A DNA stretch of 64,000 nt from Brevundimonas naejangsanensis DSM 23858 (GTDB lineage Bacteria > Pseudomonadota > Alphaproteobacteria > Caulobacterales > Caulobacteraceae). The stretch is taken from the NCBI RefSeq assembly GCF_000421705.1, contig NZ_ATXN01000008.1:62001-126000 (forward strand). The letters run 5' to 3'. The position numbers and the translations under genes were made by a program. Of the stretch, positions 11,514 through 18,682 are shown one piece after another. A model generated the notes under the pieces. The model had not been told where the DNA came from, searched no databases, and was given only the letters and a program-made list of their open reading frames with translations. How positions within the stretch are numbered: the stretch's first letter is position 1; each line of letters starts with the position of its first letter.

Positions 11514-12167
11514 ATGAAACTCTTCCTCGACACCGCCGACGTCGCCGTCATCAAGGACCTGCTGCCCACCGGGATGGTGGACGGCGTCACCACCAATCCT
11601 AGCCTGATCGCCAAGTCGGGTCGCAACATCGCCGAGGTCATCGCTGAAATCTGCGCCCTGGTCGAGGGGCCGATCTCGGCCGAGGCCGTGGCCACCGATT
11701 TCGAGACCATGGTCAAGGAGGGCGACAAGCTGGCCTCCATCGCCCCCAACGTCGTGGTCAAGCTGCCGCTGACGTGGGACGGGCTGCGCGCCACCCGCGC
11801 CTTCGCCGACAAGGGGATCAAGACCAACGTCACCCTGTGCTTCTCAGCGGCCCAGGCCATGCTGGCGGCCAAGGCGGGCGCGACCTTCATCTCGCCCTTC
11901 GTCGGTCGTCTGGACGATGTCGGCGCCGATGGCGTGGGCCTGCTGGAAGACATCCGCACCCTGTACGACATCCACGACTTCAGCACCGAAATCCTGGCCG
12001 CCTCGGTGCGTAATGCGGACCATGTGACCGCCGCTGCGCTGGCCGGCGCCGACGCCTCGACCATCCCGGCTGACGTTTTCAAGGCCCTGGTCAAGCACCC
12101 GTTAACCGACAAAGGGTTGGATGCGTTTCTGGCGGACTGGGGCAAGACCGGTCAGTCCATTTTGTAA
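11514..12167 (+). CDS. tal: Transaldolase, short (type 3 / FSA-like)
   Basis: It transfers a dihydroxyacetone unit between sugar phosphates in the non-oxidative pentose phosphate pathway. The 217-residue single-domain TIM barrel belongs to the short class I group shared with fructose-6-phosphate aldolase. Visible motifs are LFLDTADV at 3-10, [13 protein letters not shown] at 22-34, the Schiff-base lysine K83 in VVVKLPLT, and TLCFSAAQA with FISPFVGR. The ATG at 11514 gives the exact family N terminus. A transaldolase versus aldolase decision cannot be made from motifs alone. DUF484 and xerC follow closely. Confidence 0.93.
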   Translation: MKLFLDTADVAVIKDLLPTGMVDGVTTNPSLIAKSGRNIAEVIAEICALVEGPISAEAVATDFETMVKEGDKLASIAPNVVVKLPLTWDGLRATRAFADKGIKTNVTLCFSAAQAMLAAKAGATFISPFVGRLDDVGADGVGLLEDIRTLYDIHDFSTEILAASVRNADHVTAAALAGADASTIPADVFKALVKHPLTDKGLDAFLADWGKTGQSIL

Positions 12168-12192
12168 TTTTTGACCCGATGAGAGGTCCCGC

Positions 12193-12909
12193 TTGAGCAC
12201 TTCCCTGGACCTCTCTGCCGACCCGGCGGCCAATCCTTCCCTATCTGGCCTGCACTGGCCGCAGGTGCGCGCCTGGCTGGAAGATCACGCCGAACACCTG
12301 CTTGACGACCGGGCCCTGCTGGAAGAGCTGGGCCTGACCGCCAGCGGCCGCAACGTCGTCGACTTCGGCCGCGCCGCCCTGGCGCGGCTGGAGGCCGTGG
12401 CCCAGCGCGAGGCGGGCGCGCGCAAGCTGATCGAAGAGATCGCCCGCGCCAATTTCGCCGCCCAGACCCAGACCCACGTCGCCGCCCTCGACCTGATGGA
12501 GGCCCAGACCCACGCCGAACTGGCGCGGCAACTGGACGCCGTGGCGCAGGGCCGGTTCGGTCTGGCGGGCGCCGCCGTGGCGATCGAGAAGCCGGGCGCC
12601 GTCCCCTTCGGCTGGAAGGCGCTGGAGCCGGGCCGCGTCGACGCCCTGCTGGGCGAGGACGGCCTGCACTGGCTCGGCCCCAACTTCACCGGCCTTGGCC
12701 TGTTCGGACCGGCCGAGGGCGAAGTCGCCTCGGTCGCCCTGGTGCGGATGAGCCTGAACGCCCCCGGCGATGAGGCGCCGCGCGCGGCCCTGTGCGCCTT
12801 CGGCTCGAGCGAGGACGACGGCTTCACCCCCGCCATGGGCTGTGAACTGGTGGCCTTTGTCGCCCGCGTCGTCGAACGCATGGCCGAGCGATGGCCGCTG
12901 GAAGCCTGA
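12193..12909 (+). CDS. DUF484 family protein
   Basis: A 238-residue cytoplasmic protein of the DUF484 family, which has a GAF-like fold; its biochemical role is unknown. The DUF484 gene is a regular neighbour of xerC in Proteobacteria. Helical and coiled segments at about residues 60-125 (AREL..., AQREAGARKLIEEIARANF) precede a GAF-like half with LHWLGPNFTGLGLFG near 160. The start is TTG, with GAGAGG six bases upstream. Its last 19 bases overlap the start of xerC, suggesting translational coupling. Confidence 0.88.
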   Translation: MSTSLDLSADPAANPSLSGLHWPQVRAWLEDHAEHLLDDRALLEELGLTASGRNVVDFGRAALARLEAVAQREAGARKLIEEIARANFAAQTQTHVAALDLMEAQTHAELARQLDAVAQGRFGLAGAAVAIEKPGAVPFGWKALEPGRVDALLGEDGLHWLGPNFTGLGLFGPAEGEVASVALVRMSLNAPGDEAPRAALCAFGSSEDDGFTPAMGCELVAFVARVVERMAERWPLEA

Positions 12910-13820
12910 CCTCGCAGGACGCTCTGGCCGCCTGGCTGGAGCATCTGGCCCATGAGCGACGCCTTTCGTCGCGCACGCTGGAGGCCTATGGCCACATCGG
13001 GCGGCTGTACCTGGTCTTTCTGGAGCGCCATCGCGGCGGGCCGCAGAGCGCGGCTGATCTTGGCTCGGTCACGGCGGCCGAGGCGCGCGCCCATCTGGCC
13101 GAGCGCCGCAGCGGGGATCGCCCGCTGAACGCCCGCTCGCTCAGCCAGACGCTGGCCGCCATCCGGGGCTTTCATGCCTTTCTCGACCGGCGCCTGGGCG
13201 TGGCGACGCCGCAGCTGGCCCTGGTGCGCGGGCCGAAGGTCAAGCCGTCCCTGCCCCGCCCGGTCACTGAGGATCAGGCCAAGGGCCTGCTGCACGAACC
13301 CGAGGCTGATCCCGACATGGAGCCGTGGGAGGCCGCGCGCGACCGCGCCGTCCTGACCCTGCTCTACGGCTGCGGTCTGCGGATTTCCGAGGCCCTGTCG
13401 CTGAAGCGGTCTGACGCCCCCCTGCCCGACAGCCTTCGCATCACCGGCAAGGGCGACAAGACGCGGATGGTCCCCGTCCTGCCGCAGGTGCGCGAGGCGA
13501 CGGACGCCTATCTGGCGCTGCAGCCCTTCGTCATCGACGCCGATCAGGCCCTGTTCCGCGCACGGCGCGGCGGTCCCTTGAGCGCCCGCCATGTGCAGGC
13601 GACGGTGCAGCGGCTGCGCGGACGGCTGGGCCTGCCCGCCTCGGCCACGCCCCATGCGCTGAGGCACAGCTTCGCCACCCATCTGCTGGGGGCGGGCGCC
13701 GACCTGCGTTCGATTCAGGAACTGCTCGGCCACGCCAGCCTGTCGACGACGCAGAAATACACCCAGGTCGACGCCGCCCGCCTGCTGGCGGCCTACGCCC
13801 AAGCCCACCCGCGCGGGTGA
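12891..13820 (+). CDS. xerC: Tyrosine recombinase XerC
   Basis: With XerD, XerC resolves chromosome dimers at dif during division. It has 309 residues: an N-terminal SAM-like core-binding domain (about 8-105) and the catalytic domain (125-300). Catalytic residues are all present: R164 (CGLRISEAL), K187 (GKGDK), H255 and R258 (HALRHSFATH), H281 (LGHASL) and the nucleophile Y290 (TTQKYTQ). The ATG lies inside the DUF484 gene. The DUF484 context and single copy favour XerC over XerD or a phage integrase; no attachment site or prophage is nearby. Confidence 0.93.
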   Translation: MAAGSLTSQDALAAWLEHLAHERRLSSRTLEAYGHIGRLYLVFLERHRGGPQSAADLGSVTAAEARAHLAERRSGDRPLNARSLSQTLAAIRGFHAFLDRRLGVATPQLALVRGPKVKPSLPRPVTEDQAKGLLHEPEADPDMEPWEAARDRAVLTLLYGCGLRISEALSLKRSDAPLPDSLRITGKGDKTRMVPVLPQVREATDAYLALQPFVIDADQALFRARRGGPLSARHVQATVQRLRGRLGLPASATPHALRHSFATHLLGAGADLRSIQELLGHASLSTTQKYTQVDAARLLAAYAQAHPRG

Positions 13821-13883
13821 CCGTCTGAAGGCGGACTGTTCAGCGCTTCGAAAAGGCGCCAGTTTCCTCCTTGGGGATCGATC

Positions 13884-14951
13884 GTGGAACGGGAGTTCAC
13901 CCGCGTGCGCAGACCGATTCTCGTTCCCAAGTCTGATCGCCTCACGTCCAGCCGTCGAGCGGCCCTGACCCTGCTGGCCCAGACCTTGCTAGCCCAGACC
14001 TTGCTAGCCCAGACCGGGCTTCTGCTGGCCGCGCCCGCCTGGCCGCAGGAGGCGGCGGGTCCGCCGCCGCCCGACGCCGAGGCGCGTCTGCTGACGAACC
14101 TTCTGACGCGCATCGGGGTCGAGGTCGATCTGAACGGGCGCAAGGCGCTGTTCGTCATCGACACGGGCGCGGAACGCAGCGCGGTCTCCGACCGGCTGGC
14201 GCAAGCGCTGGACCTTTCCCCCGGCCCGCCCGTCCTGGTGCACGGCATCACCGCCGCCCAGATGACGCCGACCGTACGCCTGCCGCATCTAGCCTTTTCC
14301 GGGCGGCGTTTCGCCGACCTTGTCCTGCCGGTCTTTCCCTCTGGGCTGCTGGGCGCCGACGGCCTTCTGGGACTGGACGTGCTGTCGCGCTTTCGGCTGA
14401 CGCTGGACCTGCGGCGGCGGCGCGTCATGCTGGCGGCCTCGGGCGCGGACGTCGTGCGGCGCGGCCTGTCCTTCGGCGGGCGGGCCAGCCGCTTGGGCCA
14501 GGACATCACCGATGTCCGCTCGGGACGTTTCAGCCAGTTGATCCTGACTCAGGTCGCCGCTGACGGCGTTCCGTCCGTCGCCTTCATCGACAGCGGCGCC
14601 CAGTATTCGATCGGCAATCGCGCGCTCATGCGGGCGCTGGATTCGCGGCTGGGACGGGGCGAGCGCCCCTTGTTGCGCGTCTATGGCGTGATCGGCCAAT
14701 CCTTGCTGGTGCGGTCCGGCGAAGTGGCTGATCTAAGGCTGGCGCGGCGCGATCTGGGGCCGACGCCCCTGCTGTTCGGCGATCTTCACGCCTTTCGTAT
14801 CCTGAATCTGATCGAACGCCCCGCCCTGTTGCTGGGCGCAGACATCCTGACCCGGTTCAGCCAGGTGACGCTGGATTATGGGCGCGGGGCCGTGACCCTG
14901 GGCGGCCTGGTGCGGCGGCCCGCCGCCGTTCCCGGCCTCAGATCGCCCTGA
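13884..14951 (+). CDS. Exported aspartyl protease-like protein with two retropepsin-type lobes
   Basis: A 355-residue secreted or periplasmic protein with an SRRAAL-type N-terminal signal and two pepsin/retropepsin-like lobes in one chain. Lobe 1 has D93-T-G in FVIDTGAERSAV and lobe 2 has D236-S-G in FIDSGAQYSIGN. Each lobe also has a later hydrophobic Gly motif (LLGLDVLSRF near 165, LLGADILTRF near 325). Known families of this sort are putative aspartyl proteases in Proteobacteria; the substrate is unknown. The start is GTG. The signal peptide holds a threefold LLAQT repeat. The 3' end overlaps the convergent SDR gene by 14 bases. Confidence 0.82.
   Translation: MEREFTRVRRPILVPKSDRLTSSRRAALTLLAQTLLAQTLLAQTGLLLAAPAWPQEAAGPPPPDAEARLLTNLLTRIGVEVDLNGRKALFVIDTGAERSAVSDRLAQALDLSPGPPVLVHGITAAQMTPTVRLPHLAFSGRRFADLVLPVFPSGLLGADGLLGLDVLSRFRLTLDLRRRRVMLAASGADVVRRGLSFGGRASRLGQDITDVRSGRFSQLILTQVAADGVPSVAFIDSGAQYSIGNRALMRALDSRLGRGERPLLRVYGVIGQSLLVRSGEVADLRLARRDLGPTPLLFGDLHAFRILNLIERPALLLGADILTRFSQVTLDYGRGAVTLGGLVRRPAAVPGLRSP
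13971..14015 (+). repeat. Three tandem 15-bp units in the signal-peptide region
   Basis: Units 13971-13985, 13986-14000 and 14001-14015 are near identical (the last two are identical; the first differs at two bases) and each encodes LLAQT. Being 15 bp, gain or loss of a unit keeps frame and only changes the length of the hydrophobic signal core. Confidence 0.85.
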
Positions 14952-15729
14952 CCGCTCCGCCGTCCACCCGGATCAGCGAGCCGGTCACATAGCCCGCCAG
15001 CGGGCTGGCCAGCAAGGCGGCGACGGCGCCGAACTCTTCAGTTGTGCCGATGCGTCCGGCCGGGATGGTCTTGACCGATTCCGCGCGGGCCTCGTCTGGT
15101 TCGACGCCGGTGGCGGCGGCGCGGGCGGCGTCCAGCCGCTCAATCCGCGGCGTGTCGATCCTGCCCGGCAGCAGGGTGTTGACCGTCACCCCATTGGCCG
15201 CGACCTCGCCCGCCAGCGTCTTGGCCCAAGCCGCCACGGAAGCGCGCAGGGTGTTGGACACGCCCAGCGTCCCGATCGGCTCGATCACGCTGGTCGAGGC
15301 GACGTTCAGCACCCGGCCCCAGCCCATCGACCGCATCCCCGGCATCACCCGATCGGTCAGACGGAAGACCGACAGCACCATGGCCTCGAACTGCTCGCGC
15401 CACAGCGCCGGGTCCAGCCCCGCCACGCCCGACGGCGGCGGCCCGCCGGTGTTGTTCAGCAGGATCTGGATCGGCCCGCCCAGTCCTTCCTCGGCGACGT
15501 CCACCGCCTTGAGCAGGGCGTCGTGATCGGCCAGATCGGCGGGGGCGATGATCGCCCGGCCCGGCCCCATGGCGTTCAGGTCATCGGCCACGGCCTGCAG
15601 CTTGACCGCATCGCGCGACAGGAGCGCCACATGCGCGCCCTCGGCCACAAGGGCCGTCGCCACCGCGCGGCCAAGTCCGCTGGAGCCGCCGCAGATCAGG
15701 GCGCGCTTGCCGGTGAGTTGAAGGTCCAT
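14938..15729 (-). CDS. SDR-family oxidoreductase lacking the usual Tyr-Lys pair
   Basis: A 263-residue short-chain dehydrogenase-fold protein. The nucleotide-binding GGSSGLG is at residues 14-20 and the structural NNTGG (NNAG equivalent) at 92-96; the C terminus VTGSLIRVDGG is typical. At the active site, the expected YxxxK after the catalytic Ser region (STS, 145-147) reads S158-N-T-L-R162, so Tyr and Lys are replaced by Ser and Arg. A subgroup of SDRs with SNxxR exists; their reaction is unclear. It is a single gene, convergent with the aspartyl protease. Do not assume a standard NAD(P)H-dependent reductase. Confidence 0.85.
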   Translation of the reverse strand: MDLQLTGKRALICGGSSGLGRAVATALVAEGAHVALLSRDAVKLQAVADDLNAMGPGRAIIAPADLADHDALLKAVDVAEEGLGGPIQILLNNTGGPPPSGVAGLDPALWREQFEAMVLSVFRLTDRVMPGMRSMGWGRVLNVASTSVIEPIGTLGVSNTLRASVAAWAKTLAGEVAANGVTVNTLLPGRIDTPRIERLDAARAAATGVEPDEARAESVKTIPAGRIGTTEEFGAVAALLASPLAGYVTGSLIRVDGGAVRAI

Positions 15730-15828
15730 GCTGTTTCCCCTGCTTCAAGAAGCTTTGGCCGCTGACATGGGCGCAGGCGCGGCCGATTGCGAGGCCCGTC
15801 GACCAAAGTCGCGCGCGAGGGAAGGAAA

Positions 15829-16917
15829 CTAGCGCAGCACCTCATCCGAGCTGACCAGCCGCACGTCGTGCATCTGATTCAGATAGGCTTCGTAGTAGCC
15901 CTTGTGAGAAGCGCCGACGATGGTCAGCATCCGCGTGCCCGGATAGCGTCCCAGCACGTCGCGCATATTGGCGACCATGCGCAGATTGCGCGTCTCCCAG
16001 TAGCCGAGATAGCGGCGCCCGAACGCCTGCGGCGAGGGCTCCACATGGGTCGCGCCGAAATCCGAACGATAGACGACCATCTGCGTGTCCGGCGTGTTGT
16101 AGCCGCGATAGATGTTCAGCACGCCGTCCGGGCGCTCCAGGTCGACATACAGCCGCTGGTCTGCGTCCCTGCGCGCCTGGACATAGGGATTGTCCCACGC
16201 CGCCATGATGGCCTTGGCCTGCGCCTCTTCCTCGTCAGGCCGGGTTGCGGAGTCCGCCGTGTGATCATCGACCGCCCACAGGCGCTCATGCCCCAGCCGC
16301 GCCGCCAATACGGCCGCGACCAGGTCGACCTCGTTCTTCCGGGTCATCCGGCGGTCCAGGGCAGCCGCCATTTCCGCCGTCAGGCTGTCGCCCGCCACCC
16401 GCTCCGCGGCGGGCAGACGAAGCCATTGCACCGAGGCGGAACCCGGCTCTCCCGCCGCGAGGAAGAGCGCCGCCAGACGTCGTCGATCGGCCGCCGTCGG
16501 CGCCTTGGGCCAGGCCTCCAGCAGACGCTCGACCTCGGCGTTGGCCGTCGGCACGTCCATGCCCAGCGCCCGGCCTTCGTCGGACGGGTCATAGCAGAAG
16601 GCCTCGACCGATTCCGCATAGCGGGACGGATAGCGCCGCATGAAGTCGCACTGCAGGCCCGACAGGTTTTCGACGGCGATGGCGGTCGGCCGCCAGGCCT
16701 CCAGCCGCATCAGCAGCGGCTGAAGCTGTTCGGCGCGGAAGCTGTCCGGCAGGTCGGACAGGTGCGGCGAACCCAGCACCAAAACCTCATTGAAGGCGCC
16801 CGCCGGTGGGCCTTTCAACTGGTCCGGATGAAAGGTGGGGCGATAGTCCTGCGCCGTGGCGACGGAGCCGATCATCGCCCAGGTCGCCGCCGTCAATCCG
16901 ATCGCCAGACGCATCAT
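15829..16917 (-). CDS. DUF5694 family exported protein
   Basis: A 362-residue protein with an N-terminal signal peptide (cleavage near AQD, residues 22-24), so periplasmic or exported. It belongs to the DUF5694 family. Motifs are VLGSPHLSD near 47-55, AVENLSG near 80, and IVGASHKGYYE near the C terminus. The paired GxxH motifs with a Glu between recall the EreA/ChaN/TraB (Tiki) superfamily of metal-dependent hydrolases; that link is my inference. It stands alone, with 135 bases before lpdA's end. Confidence 0.75.
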   Translation of the reverse strand: MMRLAIGLTAATWAMIGSVATAQDYRPTFHPDQLKGPPAGAFNEVLVLGSPHLSDLPDSFRAEQLQPLLMRLEAWRPTAIAVENLSGLQCDFMRRYPSRYAESVEAFCYDPSDEGRALGMDVPTANAEVERLLEAWPKAPTAADRRRLAALFLAAGEPGSASVQWLRLPAAERVAGDSLTAEMAAALDRRMTRKNEVDLVAAVLAARLGHERLWAVDDHTADSATRPDEEEAQAKAIMAAWDNPYVQARRDADQRLYVDLERPDGVLNIYRGYNTPDTQMVVYRSDFGATHVEPSPQAFGRRYLGYWETRNLRMVANMRDVLGRYPGTRMLTIVGASHKGYYEAYLNQMHDVRLVSSDEVLR

Positions 16918-16989
16918 TTCACCTTCGCTCCCGTTGTTGCGCGGGAAAACTGAAGGCAGGCTCAGGCGCCGACAAGTTAAGTTTCAGCA

Positions 16990-17025
16990 ACGAAAACGGC
17001 GCGCCCCATGCAGGACGCGCCGTTC
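16990..17025 (-). terminator. Intrinsic terminator of lpdA
   Basis: AACGGCGCG (16995-17003) pairs with CGCGCCGTT (17016-17024); on the minus strand the stem is followed by TTTTCGTT. It lies 29 bases past the lpdA stop. Confidence 0.75.
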
Positions 17026-17053
17026 TGATTTCAGCCGGAAAACCCGGAAAGGC

Positions 17054-18481
17054 TTACGCCTGCATCGTCCAGCCTTCGACGCCCATGGCCGCCTGACGGA
17101 AGGCTTCCGAGCGGGTCGGGTGCGGGTGGCAGGTGCGGGCCACGTCTTCCGAGGCGCCGCCGAAGGCCATCGTCATGCAGGCTTCGCCGATCAGTTCGCC
17201 CGCCTGCGGGCCATAGATGTGGACGCCGAGAACCTTGTCCGTCGCGGCGTCGGCCAGAACCTTCACGAAGCCCTCGGTCTCGTGGTTGATCTTGGCGCGG
17301 CTGTTGGCTGCGAAAGGGAATTTACCCTTCTTGTAGTTGACGCCCGCGGCCTTCAGCGCCTCTTCGGTCTTGCCGACCCAGGCCACTTCCGGGCCGGTGT
17401 AGATGACCGACGGCACCAGGTCATAGTCGACGTGGCCCGGCTTGCCCGCGATCAGCTCGATCACGGCCACGGCGTCTTCCTCGGCCTTGTGGGCCAGCAT
17501 CGGGCCGTGCGTCACGTCGCCGATGACCCAGACGCCCGGCGCCGAGGTCTTGAAGTGATCGTTGGCGATGAAACCGCGCTGATCCGGCGTGACGCCGACC
17601 GTCTCCAGCCCCAGACCGGCGGTGTAGGGGCGGCGGCCGATGGCGACCAGCACCACGTCGCCCTTCAGGGTTTCGGCCTCGCCGCCCCCATTTTCGCTTT
17701 TCTGGGCGGGCTCCAGCGTCAGTTCAACGCCGTCCTTGGAGGTCTTGGCGCCGGTGACCTTGGTGCCCATGCGGAAGGTCATGCCCTGCTTGGTCAGGCC
17801 GCGCTGGAAGGCGGTGGCGACTTCGCCGTCCATGCCCGCGCCGACCTTGTCGAGGAACTCCACGACCGTGACCTGAGCGCCCAGACGACGCCAGACCGAG
17901 CCGAGCTCAAGGCCGATGACGCCCGCGCCGATGACAATCAGATGCTTGGGAACCTTGGGCAGGAACAGGGCGCCGGTGCTGTCGATGACCTTGCCGTCCT
18001 CGAAATCGACGCCCGGCAGCGGGGTCGGCTCGGAGCCGGTGGCGATGACGATGTTCTTGGTCTCGAGCGTAGTCTTGGCGCCGCCCTCGGCTTCGACCTC
18101 GACCTTGCCCTGACCCGCGATGCGGCCGAAGCCCTTCACCACGTCGACCTTGTTCTTCTTCATCAGGAATTCGATGCCCTTGGTCAGGGCCTCGACGCTG
18201 TCGTCCTTGGCCTTGTGCATCTGGGCCAGGTTCAGCTTGGGCTTCACATCGATGCCGATGCCGGCGAATTCGTTGTTGGCGGCCTCATACAGTTCCGAAG
18301 CGTGCAGCAGGGCCTTCGACGGCATGCAGCCGACGTTCAGGCAGGTGCCGCCCAGCGTGGAGCGCTTTTCGACCAGGGCGGCCTTCAGGCCCAGTTGTCC
18401 GGCGCGGATGGCGGCGTTGTAGCCGCCCGGCCCGCCCCCGATGATCACCACGTCGTAGGTCTGGGAAGCGGCGTCGGCCAT
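17054..18481 (-). CDS. lpdA: Dihydrolipoyl dehydrogenase (E3)
   Basis: E3 reoxidises dihydrolipoamide of 2-oxoacid dehydrogenase complexes with NAD+, using FAD. The 475-residue protein has the FAD-binding GGGPGG at 15-20, the redox-active disulfide C47-L-N-V-G-C52, the NAD-binding GAGVIGLELG near 190, the second FAD motif VWVIGDVTHGPMLAHKAEEDA and the C-terminal active-site HPHPTRSE. An upstream in-frame start would add 28 unrelated residues, so the ATG at 18481, with a GAGGACCTC leader, was chosen. It is not in an operon with E1/E2 genes here and has its own terminator. Confidence 0.96.
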   Translation of the reverse strand: MADAASQTYDVVIIGGGPGGYNAAIRAGQLGLKAALVEKRSTLGGTCLNVGCMPSKALLHASELYEAANNEFAGIGIDVKPKLNLAQMHKAKDDSVEALTKGIEFLMKKNKVDVVKGFGRIAGQGKVEVEAEGGAKTTLETKNIVIATGSEPTPLPGVDFEDGKVIDSTGALFLPKVPKHLIVIGAGVIGLELGSVWRRLGAQVTVVEFLDKVGAGMDGEVATAFQRGLTKQGMTFRMGTKVTGAKTSKDGVELTLEPAQKSENGGGEAETLKGDVVLVAIGRRPYTAGLGLETVGVTPDQRGFIANDHFKTSAPGVWVIGDVTHGPMLAHKAEEDAVAVIELIAGKPGHVDYDLVPSVIYTGPEVAWVGKTEEALKAAGVNYKKGKFPFAANSRAKINHETEGFVKVLADAATDKVLGVHIYGPQAGELIGEACMTMAFGGASEDVARTCHPHPTRSEAFRQAAMGVEGWTMQA

Positions 18482-18615
18482 GAGGTCCTCTGACTTGTTC
18501 GGGCGCCGGGCAGGCGCTGAAAAAAGAAGCGGCGCGGACACTAGCGCCAGCCCCGGCGGGGTCAACCGCCACGGTCCATATAGGCCCTGATCCCGGCGGG
18601 GGCCATGCCGAGAGA

Positions 18616-18648
18616 AGCAAAAGGCCGGGCGTCGCCGCCCGGCCTTCC
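18616..18648 (-). terminator. Intrinsic terminator of the TonB receptor gene
   Basis: A perfect 11-bp stem (18621-18631 with 18636-18646, AAGGCCGGGCG / CGCCCGGCCTT) has a four-base loop. On the minus strand TTTTGCTTCT follows. Confidence 0.82.
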
Positions 18649-18682
18649 GTTTCAGCCGCTAGCTTTCAGCGCTTGGGACCAA

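Noticed and set aside
10368..12167. A 599-residue frame ending in transaldolase
   Set aside because: The first 382 codons are antisense of priA. The transaldolase family start is at 11514.
12891..13820. Integrase of a mobile element
   Set aside because: Context with DUF484, lack of an attachment site and no phage genes fit chromosomal XerC.
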